A stretch of DNA of 64,000 nucleotides from Brevibacillus composti (GTDB taxonomy: Bacteria; Bacillota; Bacilli; Brevibacillales; Brevibacillaceae), in contig NZ_CP066308.1 in the NCBI RefSeq assembly GCF_016406105.1, positions 3,734,001-3,798,000 of the forward strand, read 5' to 3'. Under the pieces are notes generated by a model, which was given only the letters and a program-made list of their open reading frames with translations, was not told the DNA's origin and made no database searches. Positions 1 through 10,204 of this stretch are shown here, in pieces. The position numbers and the translations under genes were made by a program. The first letter of the stretch is position 1; the number at the start of each line of letters is the position of its first letter.

Positions 1-1012
1 CGAATTTGGCTACAAAATGCGCAGCCAAGAGCGGAATATCTTCTCTTCTCTCTCTGAGCGGCGGCATGTAGATCGGCACGACGTTCAGCCGATAGTACAG
101 ATCCTCGCGAAACAGCCCCTGGCGGATGCGCTCCTGCAAATCGCGGTTGGTCGCCGCGATGATGCGCACATCCACCGAGATCGATTCGACGCCGCCCACC
201 CGGACAAAGGTGCGCTCCTGCAAGACGCGGAGCAGCTTGACCTGCAGGCTGGGCGGGAGCTCGCCGATTTCATCGAGGAACAGCGTCCCGCCGTCCGCCA
301 GCTCCACCAGCCCCGGCTTTCGTCCGGCTGCCCCGGTGAAAGCCCCCCGCTCGTAGCCGAACAGCTCGCTCTCCAGCAAATTTTCCGGGATGGCCCCGCA
401 GTTTACGGTGATCATCGGAGAAGCCGCTCGGGGGCTGTTGTTGTGAATCGCTTTGGCGATCAGCTCCTTGCCCGTGCCGCTCTCTCCCTGGATCAGCACT
501 GTGGCCTTGGTCATGCTAACCCGCCCGACCATCTTGTACACTTCCTGCATGGCTGGGCTCAGTCCCACGAGACCCGGACTCTCCCATGTCTCTTCCGCCG
601 CTTGCTCCCGGAGCATGCGATTGGCCCGGTCGCTCTCGCGCTGCCTCAAAGCCTGGGCCACCACTTCTTTGACCCGGGCCAGGTCAAACGGCTTTTGCAC
701 GTAATCAAAGGCGCCCAGCTTGATCGCCTCCATCACGTCTTTGGCTGAGCCATAGGCCGTCATCATCACGACGCTGGGCCTCTCCTCTTCCCGCAAATTC
801 ATCTCCCGCAGCCGCCGCAGCGTCTCCATGCCGTCCAGCTCCGGCATACGGAGGTCAAGCAGCATCACTTCGGGCTGAAATTCTGCCAGAAGCGCCAACG
901 CTTCGCTCCCGCCGGACGCTTCCCTTGTTTCATATCCTACCTTGCGCAGCGCTGTCGTCAGTGCTTTCCGGACATTGAGCTCATCGTCGACCAGCAGCAC
1001 TCTCTGTTTCAT
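1..1012 (-). CDS. NtrC-type sigma-54 response regulator (3' end cut by window)
   Basis: Transcriptional activator that would switch on sigma-54 promoters after phosphorylation by the adjacent kinase. The visible 337 residues hold a receiver domain with the phospho-acceptor Asp53 ([11 protein letters not shown]), then an AAA+ domain with Walker A GESGTGKE, the sigma-54 contact loop GAFTGA and Walker [11 protein letters not shown]. The DNA-binding C-terminus lies off the window. The ATG at 1010-1012 overlaps the kinase TGA in an ATGA junction, so the pair is translationally coupled. The family resembles AtoC/ZraR regulators of metabolite uptake. The target genes cannot be seen here, so the signal is unknown. 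Confidence 0.93.
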   Translation of the reverse strand, partial: MKQRVLLVDDELNVRKALTTALRKVGYETREASGGSEALALLAEFQPEVMLLDLRMPELDGMETLRRLREMNLREEERPSVVMMTAYGSAKDVMEAIKLGAFDYVQKPFDLARVKEVVAQALRQRESDRANRMLREQAAEETWESPGLVGLSPAMQEVYKMVGRVSMTKATVLIQGESGTGKELIAKAIHNNSPRAASPMITVNCGAIPENLLESELFGYERGAFTGAAGRKPGLVELADGGTLFLDEIGELPPSLQVKLLRVLQERTFVRVGGVESISVDVRIIAATNRDLQERIRQGLFREDLYYRLNVVPIYMPPLRERREDIPLLAAHFVAKF

Positions 1013-2835
1013 GCTCTTCCTTCCTCCTTCTGTGCAGGCAAGACGACCGTAAACTGAACCCCCATCTCTACGTTGCGGGCCGTGATGTACCCGCCGTAGG
1101 CTTGGACGATGCGCTGCGAGATGGCCAGTCCCAGTCCGGTTCCTGATTGCTTGGTGGTAAAAAACGGCTCAAACACCGCCAGCAAATGCTCCTCCGCGAT
1201 GGAGGACCCTTCATTGGTAATGGATATGTAGACACATGAATCTTCCACGCTCGTTTCGACGAGCAGCTTGCCTCCCTCCTGCATCGCCTGCAGGGCATTG
1301 ATCAGGATGTTGAGGAAGACTTGCTTGAGCAGCTTCGGCGAGGCGAGCACGTACGCGAGATGATCCCGGTACACCTTTTCCAGCCGGACTCCTTGGCGGA
1401 CAGCCGTCCGTTCGACCAACAGCAGGGTCTGATCGAGCACCTCGCCGATCTGGGCGGAAACATGCTTCTCTTCGTTCGGACTGGAAAAGAGGAGCAGTTC
1501 GTCGGCAAACCGGTTCAGCCGCTCCACCTCTCCCACGATAATGCCAGTATACTCCCGGCTGTCATGGTCCGCAGGCAAATCCTCCTCGATAATTTGCGCA
1601 AAGGCCTTGATGGAAGTGAGCGGATTGCGCACCTCATGGGCGATGCTGGCAGCCAGCTCCCCGATGACGGCCAGCCGCTTGGCCTGGGCCAAACTGTTCT
1701 CCATCCGCTTCCATTCCGTGCGGTCGTCCATTACGATAATGGCGCCCAGCACCTCGTTCATTGGACTGCGCCAGATAAACGTGCCGATTTTGACATAGAG
1801 CCTGGGCCCCTTGGGGGAATGCGGACTCCACTCCTCGTCTTTCGTCGTTTTTCCCATCGTCAGCGCGTCCGAGAGCGCTTTCAAAAGAGCGGCTTCGCCT
1901 TTGAACAACTCCCGATAATCGCGGCCCATGGCCTGCTCCAGCCCGATGCCGGTGATGCGGCTCGCTGCTTCGTTCCAGGCGGTGATGCAGCCGCTGTGAT
2001 CCAGCGCGATCACGCCGCTCTCCATGCTGTGAATGATCGTCTCCGTATGGCTCCGGCTGGCTTGCAAATCGCTGGCCATCTTGTTGATCGCCTCGACGAT
2101 TTCGCCCGGCTCGCCCTCTCTCGGCTTCATCCGGGCAGACAGGTCCAGACTGATGCGCCGCAGCCCCTCTTTGATTTCGATCAGGATGATCTCCAGCCGG
2201 TGAACCATCAGGCCGCTGGCTACGGCGGCCACCACGCAGCCGATCCCGACGATGGAGTAGATGCCCTGCCGCATCCCGGCCAGTTGGATGTCGATGCTCT
2301 CCATCAGCTCATTGGCCCAGGCGTAGCCGATGACCTCGCCGTTTCTCTCGATCGGAGACATCGCATTCATGATGTCTCCCCGCACCTGCGGACCGATCAC
2401 GACATCGGACTTCGCCTGGCTCATCACCTGCCTGCCCGGATGGTTGGGCGCGATCGGCGTGCCCACATGCTGGGCCATCTCCCGGCTGGGTCCATAGGTC
2501 AGAATCGCATCCAGCTCTTTGGAGTAGTACCCCACCCCGATTCCCGGATGCGCTTGGGCGATCTGATCGGTCAACTGCTCCAGGCTCCCGTTCAGCCCTT
2601 CGATTTTCTGCAGACGCGGAGCGTTTTGCAGTCCCTGTTCGCGAAGAATGGTGTCAAAATCTTTCAACAGGGCCAGGTCCATCTGTCTGGTGATGGCGAC
2701 CAGCTTTTTTTCCTTTTCCTCCAACAGTGCCTGCTCGGCCGCTTTCAGCAGCACGATGCCGGTGACGATGATCGGGAGCACGGTGACCGCGATGACCGAC
2801 AGGATGAAACGGATGCGGTATACGTAAGACCTCAC
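1009..2835 (-). CDS. Membrane sensor histidine kinase (AtoS-like, PAS-containing)
   Basis: 608-residue kinase for the downstream regulator. Segments in order: TM1 about 9-31, an extracytoplasmic sensor about 32-190, TM2 about 192-213, a HAMP-like linker to about 265, a PAS domain about 265-375, the HisKA box with His400 ([12 protein letters not shown]), the ATPase N-box [10 protein letters not shown] near 510, and the G-box [10 protein letters not shown] near 565. The start is a GTG with only a weak upstream GGGA, so it is less certain than the frame. The sensor region resembles a single-Cache fold by layout only. The ligand is unknown; AtoS-like kinases usually respond to small carboxylates. 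Confidence 0.92.
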   Translation of the reverse strand: MRSYVYRIRFILSVIAVTVLPIIVTGIVLLKAAEQALLEEKEKKLVAITRQMDLALLKDFDTILREQGLQNAPRLQKIEGLNGSLEQLTDQIAQAHPGIGVGYYSKELDAILTYGPSREMAQHVGTPIAPNHPGRQVMSQAKSDVVIGPQVRGDIMNAMSPIERNGEVIGYAWANELMESIDIQLAGMRQGIYSIVGIGCVVAAVASGLMVHRLEIILIEIKEGLRRISLDLSARMKPREGEPGEIVEAINKMASDLQASRSHTETIIHSMESGVIALDHSGCITAWNEAASRITGIGLEQAMGRDYRELFKGEAALLKALSDALTMGKTTKDEEWSPHSPKGPRLYVKIGTFIWRSPMNEVLGAIIVMDDRTEWKRMENSLAQAKRLAVIGELAASIAHEVRNPLTSIKAFAQIIEEDLPADHDSREYTGIIVGEVERLNRFADELLLFSSPNEEKHVSAQIGEVLDQTLLLVERTAVRQGVRLEKVYRDHLAYVLASPKLLKQVFLNILINALQAMQEGGKLLVETSVEDSCVYISITNEGSSIAEEHLLAVFEPFFTTKQSGTGLGLAISQRIVQAYGGYITARNVEMGVQFTVVLPAQKEEGRA

Positions 2836-2917
2836 AAAACTTCCCGTCCCTCTCTTTTTCTCTCTCTTTATGCTATTCTATCATACAGAAGTTTCTGATC
2901 AGGAAGGAGGAATCAGC

Positions 2918-3379
2918 ATGACCAATGTCCTCTTCGTTTGCCTGGGCAACATCTGCCGCTCCCCGATGGCGGAGGCGGTCTTTCGGCATTTGGTGGAGGC
3001 GGAGGGACTGAGCGGCAGGATTTCCGTCGATTCGGCCGGTATTGGCGGCTGGCATGCCGGAGAACCGCCGCACAGCGGGACGCGCCGCGTGCTGACGGAA
3101 AAGGGGATCTCGCATGACACCCTGCGCGCCCGGCAAATCACGCCGGACGACTTCTCCGCTTACGATTACATCGTCTGCATGGATGAGGAAAACCTGCAGG
3201 CTCTGCAACAGCAGGCGCCGCGCGGCGTTCCTGTCTACCGCTTGATGGATTTCGCCCCGCAGCTCCCCGAGCGCAACGTCGAAGATCCCTACTATACCGG
3301 GCGCTTTGCCTATGTGTACGAGCTGGTAGAGGCGGGATGCCGGGGCTTGTTGGAGGAGATCAAGGAAAAGCTGCACTAG
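2918..3379 (+). CDS. Low-molecular-weight protein tyrosine phosphatase
   Basis: 153-residue cytoplasmic phosphatase. The P-loop CLGNICRS (Cys8 to Arg14) lies at the N-terminus, as in all LMW-PTPs, and the general-acid Asp sits in the late DPYYTG motif. The ATG at 2918 is chosen over an in-frame upstream ATG because AAGGAGGAATCAGC precedes it at ideal spacing and the family begins just before the P-loop. B. subtilis paralogues YwlE and YfkJ act on phospho-arginine or phospho-tyrosine in stress responses; the sequence alone does not separate these. Transcribed away from the two-component system and followed at once by a strong terminator. Confidence 0.93.
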   Translation: MTNVLFVCLGNICRSPMAEAVFRHLVEAEGLSGRISVDSAGIGGWHAGEPPHSGTRRVLTEKGISHDTLRARQITPDDFSAYDYIVCMDEENLQALQQQAPRGVPVYRLMDFAPQLPERNVEDPYYTGRFAYVYELVEAGCRGLLEEIKEKLH

Positions 3380-3401
3380 CGTCTCCCCCGCAAAATGAGA
3401 A

Positions 3402-3439
3402 AAGACAGTGCGAAGACTCGCACTGTCTTGTTTTTTTTT
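3402..3439 (+). terminator. Intrinsic terminator of the phosphatase gene
   Basis: An 11-12 bp perfect stem (AAGACAGTGCG / CGCACTGTCTT) with a short loop, followed by a run of T. It separates the phosphatase from convergent motB. Confidence 0.88.
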
Positions 3440-3472
3440 GATTGTATGCCGCGAACCAATCCGGCTCTTTTT

Positions 3473-4291
3473 TTACGGCTTCGTCTCCGCCGAAACACCC
3501 TTGGGCGGGGTTGTCAGATCGCGCAGAATCGCGACTTCCACCCGGCGGTTTTTGGCTCGGCCTTCCGGCGTCGCGTTAGATGCGACCGGATGGTACTCGC
3601 CTACCCCGGTTGCGCTGAATTTGGCCGGGTCCAATTGGGAGTTCTCCAGCAGGACTTTCAGGAAGTTGACCGAGCGCTTTACGCTCAGATCCCAGTTGGA
3701 CGGGAAGTCGGGCCGGTTGATCGGAACATTGTCCGTATGGCCGGTGACCGTTACCTTTTTCGGATGGGGCACCAGCATCGCGGCCATCTCCGCAGCCAGC
3801 TTGCGCGCTTCCGGCTTCAGGTCCGCCCTGCCGGAGTCGAACAAGGCATTGTCCAGGATGGTGATCAGCAATCCCTCGTCGGTCAGCTGTGTCTGCAGCT
3901 TGTCCTGCAGATTATTGGCCTCAATATACTCTTCCAGCCGTCCCTGCAGCTTCTTCAGATCTTCCGTCTCTTTGCGGAACGCCTCTTCCAGCTTCTTTTC
4001 CTCTTCTGTCAATTCCCGATCATCGTCTTCTTTGCCCATATGGAGCGTCTGCTGCGGCAGGGAGGGGTCCAGCGGCACCGGACTCGGCTGGTTAAACACC
4101 CCGATCCCTCCGTTTAACGCCACGTCAAAAGAACGAACCATCTGGTCGAACTTCTTGGCGTCCATCTTGCTCGAGGCAAACAGCACAATAAAGAGCGCGA
4201 GCAAAAGCGTGAGCAGGTCCGCGTAAGGGATCAGCCAGGATTCATCCATATGCTCTTCGTGATTGCCATGACGTTTTGAGCGTTTAGCCAT
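3473..4291 (-). CDS. motB: Flagellar motor stator protein MotB
   Basis: 272-residue stator subunit that anchors the proton- or sodium-driven motor to peptidoglycan. A short basic cytoplasmic tail is followed by one TM helix containing the ion-binding Asp25 in PYADLLTLLLA. Next come a plug/linker with a charged coiled coil (about 90-125) and an OmpA-like peptidoglycan-binding domain (about 130-260, TGHTDNVP and NRRVEVAI). It overlaps motA by 8 nt, so the stator genes are coupled. No other flagellar genes lie nearby. Whether it is MotB or the sodium-type MotS cannot be settled by eye. Confidence 0.95.
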   Translation of the reverse strand: MAKRSKRHGNHEEHMDESWLIPYADLLTLLLALFIVLFASSKMDAKKFDQMVRSFDVALNGGIGVFNQPSPVPLDPSLPQQTLHMGKEDDDRELTEEEKKLEEAFRKETEDLKKLQGRLEEYIEANNLQDKLQTQLTDEGLLITILDNALFDSGRADLKPEARKLAAEMAAMLVPHPKKVTVTGHTDNVPINRPDFPSNWDLSVKRSVNFLKVLLENSQLDPAKFSATGVGEYHPVASNATPEGRAKNRRVEVAILRDLTTPPKGVSAETKP

Positions 4292-5087
4292 TTACAGCGG
4301 CCTCCTCCTCCTTCTTCTCCTCCTTCGCCGCGGCGCGTTCCTGCGAAGGGATATAGACGAGGAGCTTTTGCTCGATCGCTGCCGGCGATACGCCCGCCTG
4401 GATCGAAAGCAAGCCTTCTACCATGATTTTTTTGATTTCAATTTCCAGCTTGGACTTCCGCTTCAGCTTGGTGGCAAATGGATGCCACAGGACGTACCCG
4501 GTGAAGATACCGAGCAGGGTCGCCACGAATGCGGCCGCGATGGAGAGTCCCAACGCGTCAATGTCGCTCAGGTTCCCCAGCGCTGCGATCAAGCCGACTA
4601 CCGCGCCGAGCACCCCGAGCGTCGGAGCGTAGCTGCCCGCCTGGCTGAAGATGAGCGCTCCCGCCTGGTGACGCTCTTCGATCGCGTAGATTTCCTCGTT
4701 CAGCACGTCCCGGACAAACTCCGGCTCGCCGCCGTCGATAATCATCTTCATGCCATTTCTCAGGAACGGGTCTTCAATCTCATCGGATGTATTCTCCAGC
4801 GCCAAAAGACCTTCGCGGCGCGCAATCGACGCCCAGTTCATAAACTGGTCGATCAGTTCTCTTTTGGACGGCAGTTTTTGTTCCGTAAACAAAATCTTGA
4901 AAAGTGCCGGGATCCGTTTGATTTCGCCCATCGGAAAGGCGTTGAAAAGAGCGGCCACCGTACCAACGATAATGATCATGAAGGCTGCGGGGTTAAGCAA
5001 GGCTGTCAGGCTGGCATGCTTCAGCACCATCCCGACTACTACGGCTAGAATTCCTAAAACAATCCCGATCAAGGTCGATTTTTCCAT
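4284..5087 (-). CDS. motA: Flagellar motor stator protein MotA
   Basis: 267-residue stator subunit with four membrane helices: two near the N-terminus, a large cytoplasmic loop with the charged patch that contacts FliG (about 75-150), and two more helices (about 155-205) including the PTLGVLGAVVGL motif. An acidic/lysine-rich tail ends the protein. AGGGAGTG precedes the ATG. It is the first gene of a two-gene motA-motB operon. The 113 bp upstream contains no sigma-D promoter that I could recognise with confidence. Confidence 0.95.
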   Translation of the reverse strand: MEKSTLIGIVLGILAVVVGMVLKHASLTALLNPAAFMIIIVGTVAALFNAFPMGEIKRIPALFKILFTEQKLPSKRELIDQFMNWASIARREGLLALENTSDEIEDPFLRNGMKMIIDGGEPEFVRDVLNEEIYAIEERHQAGALIFSQAGSYAPTLGVLGAVVGLIAALGNLSDIDALGLSIAAAFVATLLGIFTGYVLWHPFATKLKRKSKLEIEIKKIMVEGLLSIQAGVSPAAIEQKLLVYIPSQERAAAKEEKKEEEAAVNG

Positions 5088-5200
5088 TGTGACACTCCCT
5101 AACCACCATGTTCAAAAAATATCTCTATATATGGTTTCGGTAATTCTGCGTTTGGTTGTGAGGGAAAGTTGAGGAAAATCGGGACACTTTTGCGAAAACC

Positions 5201-5932
5201 TCAGCCGAACCAGGTAATCAGACAGATCATGGCGAGCAAACCGATGATAAAGGAAAAGGTGGCGGAGCGTTCGTGGCCGTCCCCGTGGCTCTCCGGAATC
5301 AGCTCCTTGTACACGATAAACAGCATCGCCCCTGCGGCGAAAGACAGGCCGTAGGGAACCAGACCCTCGACAAAAGAGGTCAGGTAGTAGCCCGTCAGCG
5401 AAGCGACGATCTCCACAGAGCCGGTCAGCGTCGCGAGCAAGAAGGCCTTGAAGCGGCTGACCCGCTGGTTAATCAGGAAGAGGGCGACGAGAAAACCCTC
5501 GGGCGCGTTTTGCAAGCCGATGGCAAAGGCGATCAAGCCGCCCAGCCCGCTATGCTCGGACGAATAGCTGACGCCAACGGAAAGCCCCTCCGGTATATTG
5601 TGCAGGGTAATCGCGGAGAGGATCAGCATCGACTGGGTATCCATCGAGATATTGGCGCGGCTGTGCTCCAGATCGATATGCGGGATGATACTCTCCAGCA
5701 GCGTCAACATCACCGTGCCAGTCAGCACACCGAGACAGACGGCGAGCAGGCTGTCGCTTTTCATCGCTTGCGGAATCAGGCTGAAGGTGCAGGCGGCCAC
5801 CATGATCCCGGCCGTAAAGGCGAGCAGAATGTCGCGCCACCTGTGCGTGACCTGCTTGAAGAAGAGAATCGGAAGCGCACCCACTCCCGTAGCCAATGCC
5901 GATAGTAAGCTGCCCACGATAAGTTGTTCCAC
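5201..5932 (-). CDS. ZIP-family divalent metal transporter
   Basis: 243-residue, about eight-helix membrane protein of the ZIP/GufA type, importing Zn(II), Fe(II) or similar ions. The signature metal-site motifs are HNIPEGLSVG (111-120, TM4) and QNAPEGFLVA (141-150, TM5). A cytoplasmic loop about 84-98 contains His and acidic residues. The TM5 motif begins with Gln instead of the His found in many ZIPs, which is usual in GufA-like members. Transcribed alone; motA lies downstream on the same strand, beyond about 110 bp. Confidence 0.9.
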   Translation of the reverse strand: MEQLIVGSLLSALATGVGALPILFFKQVTHRWRDILLAFTAGIMVAACTFSLIPQAMKSDSLLAVCLGVLTGTVMLTLLESIIPHIDLEHSRANISMDTQSMLILSAITLHNIPEGLSVGVSYSSEHSGLGGLIAFAIGLQNAPEGFLVALFLINQRVSRFKAFLLATLTGSVEIVASLTGYYLTSFVEGLVPYGLSFAAGAMLFIVYKELIPESHGDGHERSATFSFIIGLLAMICLITWFG

Positions 5933-6055
5933 GATGATTCCTCCCGGGCGAAACTCAGATATCCCACATCATAACACGGATGAAAAAAAACATGCGCAGA
6001 AAAACGGAGGCCTTTGGAAAAAAAATAGCGCCGTCCCCGGACAGCACTATGTATA

Positions 6056-6838
6056 TTAGCTACCGTGCATGCGTATGCTTTCCGCACGCTCGGAATCGCT
6101 CAGAAGCGGGCATGTATAGCAGCACCGCCCTCCCTTTACCTGATACTGATAACAGCATTGGCGCCGGATGTGGATCGTCTCTCCGCTTCCGGACGGGTGA
6201 GGGACTTCTGCATAGCTGGTATCAAACGGCCTGCCTTTTCCCCCTCCCAATAAGGAAGAGTCGGCCACTTTGGTCAAAAAGAAGAAATCGTCGGCCATCT
6301 GCCGTTTCAAATGAAGGGTCGGGGCCGCCTCCTGCCATCGGGTGTAGTAAAAATGCAGCAGATAGGCCGTATGCGACCAGAGAATCTGCTCACGAACTTT
6401 GGTTGCGGCCGAAAGAGCGGCGATGAGCGGACTGACGGTTTCCTGAAAAATCTGCCGGACGTACTGCTCTCTCCACAGGGCACGCTCCCCTTCCTGGGGC
6501 CTGCTCACACCCGCATCCCTGAGAACAAACCGGGGCAGCGTCCAGCTCTTGTCCGCCGTCAGGACGACATTGGGGAGAGCGATATCGATCCCCACGGAGT
6601 CCCAGGACATGGCGTGCAGGGCACCGCAGACGAGCGCCAGGAACCGCTTGAAAAAGAGGGACGCGGTCACGATGCTGGTAGGAGAGCCGATATCTTCGCC
6701 GACCTGACGCAGAAAGATCATGCTCGTCTCTTTGCGCAGCAGATTTTCAGCCGGGAACACAAGCGGAGCCTCTGTCCGATCTGCAAACAAGATGCGATAT
6801 TTCTGCTCCAGAACCGCTGCATTCCAATCGGAACCCAT
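6056..6838 (-). CDS. FhuF-like siderophore-iron reductase
   Basis: About 260 residues. The C-terminus carries a CC-x10-CC-x2-C cluster (QCCYQYQVKGGRCCYTC) that matches the (2Fe-2S) ligand arrangement of FhuF-type ferric siderophore reductases. These act in the cytoplasm to release iron from imported hydroxamates. The start is either ATG 6838 (AAGGAAGG about 10 nt upstream, chosen) or GTG 6844. A Fur-box-like sequence lies between the start and a good -10/-35 pair, which supports iron control. No siderophore transporter lies nearby, so the enzyme probably serves unlinked uptake systems. Confidence 0.85.
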   Translation of the reverse strand: MGSDWNAAVLEQKYRILFADRTEAPLVFPAENLLRKETSMIFLRQVGEDIGSPTSIVTASLFFKRFLALVCGALHAMSWDSVGIDIALPNVVLTADKSWTLPRFVLRDAGVSRPQEGERALWREQYVRQIFQETVSPLIAALSAATKVREQILWSHTAYLLHFYYTRWQEAAPTLHLKRQMADDFFFLTKVADSSLLGGGKGRPFDTSYAEVPHPSGSGETIHIRRQCCYQYQVKGGRCCYTCPLLSDSERAESIRMHGS

Positions 6839-6872
6839 CCTCACTCATCCTTCCTTCGTGCGCCCAATCATC

Positions 6873-6891
6873 GTCAATGATTTTCATTATC
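6873..6891 (-). promoter_or_regulatory. Fur box of the FhuF-like gene
   Basis: The 19-bp sequence matches the Fur consensus GATAATGATAATCATTATC at 15 positions. It sits at the predicted transcription start of the downstream reductase, so bound Fur would block transcription when iron is plentiful. Confidence 0.75.
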
Positions 6892-6901
6892 ACTCACACT
6901 T

Positions 6902-6931
6902 ATTATATGCCGCTCTCCCCCTTCCTGACAA
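6902..6931 (-). promoter_or_regulatory. Sigma-A-type promoter of the FhuF-like gene
   Basis: A perfect TATAAT -10 (6902-6907) and TTGTCA -35 (6926-6931) are separated by 18 bp on the minus strand. The Fur box lies directly downstream, over the expected start site. Confidence 0.65.
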
Positions 6932-6966
6932 GTTTTTCTGAAAAAAAGAGGAAAGTGCCCGCCCAT

Positions 6967-7003
6967 GCAAAAAGACTGCGGAGCAAAGCAGCCCCACAGT
7001 CTT
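6967..7003 (-). terminator. Intrinsic terminator of the chemoreceptor gene
   Basis: 13-bp stem (6972-6984 with 6991-7003, two G-U pairs) and a 6-nt loop, followed by five T on the minus strand, about 35 bp after the stop of the chemoreceptor. Confidence 0.82.
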
Positions 7004-7038
7004 ATCGTATACGTTTTCACATGCGTGCCGAGAAGGTG

Positions 7039-8766
7039 CTACACCTTGAACCTGGCGACGGTCACCTGCAGTTCCTCCGCCATCTTGGACAGAGCCGTAG
7101 CCGAAGAAGCGATCTCCTCCATGGAGGCCAGCTGTTCCTCTGTGGCGGCCGAAACACTTTGCGTCCCTTCGGCCGCTGTGCCGGATACCTCGGAGATCAG
7201 ATTCATGACATCCAGGACCTGGTCGGTATGGGCCGACACTTGCTGAGCGGAGGCGGAGACATCTTGAATCTGTTCGGTTACATTCCGGATCGACATCTGG
7301 ATTCGGTCAAAGGTATCCCCTGCCTGATGAACCACCTGGATGCCGGACTGCACTTCGCGATTGCCGGCCTCCATCGACGCGACAGCCCGCGTCGTCTCTT
7401 CCTGGATCGTCTTGATCAGCTGGGCGATCTGGGAAGCGGACTTTGATGACTGTTCGGCCAGCTTGCGCACTTCATCCGCCACGACGGCAAAGCCCCGTCC
7501 GTGCTCGCCTGCGCGCGCCGCTTCAATCGCCGCATTGAGCGCAAGCAGATTGGTCTGCTCGGCGATGCCGGTGATCACTTCGATAATTTGGCCGATCGCC
7601 TGCGAGTGCGCGCCCAGACCTTCCACCGAGCCGGCCAGTTCACGGATCGATTCGTGAATCGCATTCATCTGGCGGACGGCCGCCTGGATGGCCTGATTGC
7701 CTTCACCTGCGATGTCGGCTACCTGCACGGCGGTCTGGGAGGCGCTTTGCGCATTGACGGCGATGTGCTGGATGCTGGAGGTCATCTCGCGGACAGCCGT
7801 CGCCCCGTCACCCACGCTTTTGACCTGGCGATCGGTTCCGGCTGCCACTTCCTGCACGATGACCGCAATCTGCTCCGTCGCCTTGCTCGTCTGGTCGGCA
7901 CTCGCCGTCAGCTCCTCAGCGGACGAAGCCACCTGCTCGGATGTCGTGCTCACCTGGCGTATCAACATCTGCAGATTGCCGGTCATTTCATTGAAAGAGT
8001 CGGTCAGGACAGCCAGCTCATCGCGGTTTTTGATTCGCAGCGGCTCTACGCGCAGATTTCCGGCGGCTACCTCTTTCACATTTTCCACCAATTTGTTCAG
8101 CGGCGTCCGGATGTTTCGGGTCAGCAGGACTGCCAGCGCGATGCCGCCGGCAAGCGAGATCGCCAGGAGGATCAAGTTGTCGCGGATGCCTTCCTGATAG
8201 ATCTGGTTGCTCACCCTCGTCGCTTCTTGGCTGCCCTCGCTGTTGAGCCGGATCAGTTGGTCGACGTACTCCTTGCGTTCAGCAAACAGCACATCCGACT
8301 GTTTCTTCAGCTCTTCCAACTGGAGCAGGATCTCCGGTGTCGCCGGGGTGGAGACATCCACTCTTCTCCCAGATTCGACAGCCAGGGTGTTAAACGTCTT
8401 GTATTCGGCCAGCGTCCGTTTCAGCTTCAGGAAGATTTGCCGTTCTTCCTCGCTTTGAATGGTAGTCTCGTAGATTGCTATTTTTTGATCGATCATGGCA
8501 AAGTGCTCATCGATCTGTTTGATTATTCCCTCTTTTTCAGCTTTATCTACGGTCGAATAGAGGCTTTGATCGTAGGCGTAGATGGTTTGCAATTCGGTGT
8601 TTATCTGCATGATGGCTTCCAGTCCGGGGAGCCAGCTGCTGGTAAATTCGGAGACCTTCTCATTCAGCTGGTACATTTTTAACACTGCCATCGCTCCGGA
8701 TAGCACCATGATGATCAGTAAGACGGAAAAGGCACCCAACAATTTTTTTCCGATTGAAATTTTCAT
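7039..8766 (-). CDS. Methyl-accepting chemotaxis protein
   Basis: 575-residue chemoreceptor. TM1 about 9-31; an extracytoplasmic four-helix-bundle-like sensor about 32-190; TM2 about 195-215; a HAMP domain about 215-270; then a long cytoplasmic signalling coiled coil. The hairpin tip [21 protein letters not shown] is the conserved CheA/CheW contact. The ATG at 8764-8766 is preferred to the upstream GTG because GTGGGTGG lies just upstream. Monocistronic, with a terminator behind it. The ligand cannot be deduced. Confidence 0.95.
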   Translation of the reverse strand: MKISIGKKLLGAFSVLLIIMVLSGAMAVLKMYQLNEKVSEFTSSWLPGLEAIMQINTELQTIYAYDQSLYSTVDKAEKEGIIKQIDEHFAMIDQKIAIYETTIQSEEERQIFLKLKRTLAEYKTFNTLAVESGRRVDVSTPATPEILLQLEELKKQSDVLFAERKEYVDQLIRLNSEGSQEATRVSNQIYQEGIRDNLILLAISLAGGIALAVLLTRNIRTPLNKLVENVKEVAAGNLRVEPLRIKNRDELAVLTDSFNEMTGNLQMLIRQVSTTSEQVASSAEELTASADQTSKATEQIAVIVQEVAAGTDRQVKSVGDGATAVREMTSSIQHIAVNAQSASQTAVQVADIAGEGNQAIQAAVRQMNAIHESIRELAGSVEGLGAHSQAIGQIIEVITGIAEQTNLLALNAAIEAARAGEHGRGFAVVADEVRKLAEQSSKSASQIAQLIKTIQEETTRAVASMEAGNREVQSGIQVVHQAGDTFDRIQMSIRNVTEQIQDVSASAQQVSAHTDQVLDVMNLISEVSGTAAEGTQSVSAATEEQLASMEEIASSATALSKMAEELQVTVARFKV

Positions 8767-8962
8767 AATGACCACCCACTTTTCTATCTTTCTCCTAACC
8801 TGTTCCCGCTTTTTTCTCCGGTTAAACGCTGCGCTCTCCTTCCGCCAAAAAAGTCATCTCGACCTCTCCCTGTGTCTGTACGATAATAGCCATAGACTCA
8901 TATGCAAAGACAATCCGAAGAAGAGGATCGCTGTTTCCACCCAAGAGAGGAGAGGGGAGAAA

Positions 8963-10117
8963 ATGACTGTGAAACATTACGATGCGATCATCGTCGGCGC
9001 GGGCTCCATGGGCATGGCGGCCGGCTACTATTTGGCCAAACAAGGAATCGCCACCTTGCTGATCGACGCTTCCGATCCGCCCCATCAGCTGGGCAGCCAC
9101 CACGGCGACACGCGCATTATCAGACACGCCTATGGCGAGGGCGAGCGGTATGTCCCGCTGACGATCCGGGCCAAGGAATTGTGGAGAGAGCTGGAGGAAG
9201 AGAGCGGCCAAACCCTGTTCGTGCAGACAGGCGTGCTGAATGCTGGCCCGGCGCCTATCCCTTTCATCCAGCAGGTTCGCCAGAGTGCCGAGCGCTTCTC
9301 GCTGCCGATGGAGGTGCTTGCTGCCGATGAGTTGAGCAGACGCTGGCCGGGGATCCAGGTCCCGGATGATTTTATCGGCTGCTTCGAGCCGACTTCAGGC
9401 GTGCTGTACAGCGAGGAATGCATCCGCGCCTATCGCCGGCTAGCCCTCCGGCACGGCGCGGAGCTGCTCACATACGAACGGGTGAAAGAGATTCAGGCGC
9501 GGCCGGACGGAGCCGTCGTCGTAACCGGGCAGGGAGCCTACAGCTGCGACAAGCTGTTGGTCAGTGCAGGCGCATGGAACCCGGATCTGCTCTCTCCCCT
9601 CGGCCTGTCCCTGCCGCTCACGCCTACGCGCAAGACGGTCTCCTGGTACGATGCCGACGAGGAGCTTTACCGGGAGGGGCGTTTTCCCGCCTTCATTTTC
9701 CAACTGCCTGACGCCGCCTATTACGGTTTCCCCAGCATTGCCTGGGCCGGGGTAAAAATCGGGCGTCACGACGGCGGACTGCCCGTGCATCCGGACGAGC
9801 TGGACCGCACCTTTGGCACAGACCCGGCGGATGAGGCGGACACCCGCTCATTTTTAGAGCGCTTCATGCCGCGTGCCGCAGGTCCGCTTCGCCAAGGACG
9901 GGTATGCTTGTACACCTTTACGCCGGATGAGGATTTCATCATCGACCAGCATCCGGCATACCGCCATATCGTCATCGCCGCCGGTTTCTCCGGACATGGC
10001 TTTAAATTTGCCAGCGCGGTCGGAGAAGCGGCCAGCCAGCTGCTGCTGCACGGCGCGTCTGTGCACAATCTCTCCCCCTTTGCCATCAACCGCTGGCAGA
10101 GAGAGGCTCAGGGATAG
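8963..10117 (+). CDS. solA: Monomeric sarcosine / N-methyl-amino-acid oxidase family flavoenzyme
   Basis: 384-residue soluble FAD enzyme that oxidatively demethylates or deaminates secondary amino acids such as sarcosine or N-methyltryptophan. The Rossmann FAD motif VGAGSMGMAA is at 11-20. The flavin-attachment cysteine falls at position 315 (CLYTFTPDEDF), the same number as in characterised monomeric sarcosine oxidase. ATG 8963 follows AGAGGGGAGAAA; the long upstream in-frame extension has no support. It diverges from the chemoreceptor gene and ends in a bidirectional terminator. Whether the substrate is sarcosine, N-methyltryptophan or fructosyl-type amines is not determined. Confidence 0.88.
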   Translation: MTVKHYDAIIVGAGSMGMAAGYYLAKQGIATLLIDASDPPHQLGSHHGDTRIIRHAYGEGERYVPLTIRAKELWRELEEESGQTLFVQTGVLNAGPAPIPFIQQVRQSAERFSLPMEVLAADELSRRWPGIQVPDDFIGCFEPTSGVLYSEECIRAYRRLALRHGAELLTYERVKEIQARPDGAVVVTGQGAYSCDKLLVSAGAWNPDLLSPLGLSLPLTPTRKTVSWYDADEELYREGRFPAFIFQLPDAAYYGFPSIAWAGVKIGRHDGGLPVHPDELDRTFGTDPADEADTRSFLERFMPRAAGPLRQGRVCLYTFTPDEDFIIDQHPAYRHIVIAAGFSGHGFKFASAVGEAASQLLLHGASVHNLSPFAINRWQREAQG

Positions 10118-10157
10118 AGGGATGTAGATCGCCGACAGGCAAAACGCTTCGCCCAGC

Positions 10158-10203
10158 AAAAACAGGCCGGGAGACTCGCCTCTCTCCCGGCCTGTTTTTT
10201 TCT
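10158..10203. terminator. Bidirectional terminator between solA and tgl
   Basis: 15-bp perfect stem (AAACAGGCCGGGAGA and its complement) with an 8-nt loop and T-runs on both strands. It serves solA on the plus strand and tgl on the minus strand. Confidence 0.9.
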
Positions 10204-10204
10204 A

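Noticed and set aside
1321-2898. Long plus-strand open frame of 525 codons
   Set aside because: It lies opposite the histidine kinase, which has a full set of motifs; the frame has no family features and is an effect of high GC.
5933-6055. Terminator after the FhuF-like gene
   Set aside because: A T-rich run and a very short GTCC/GGAC stem are present, but the stem is too weak to call.
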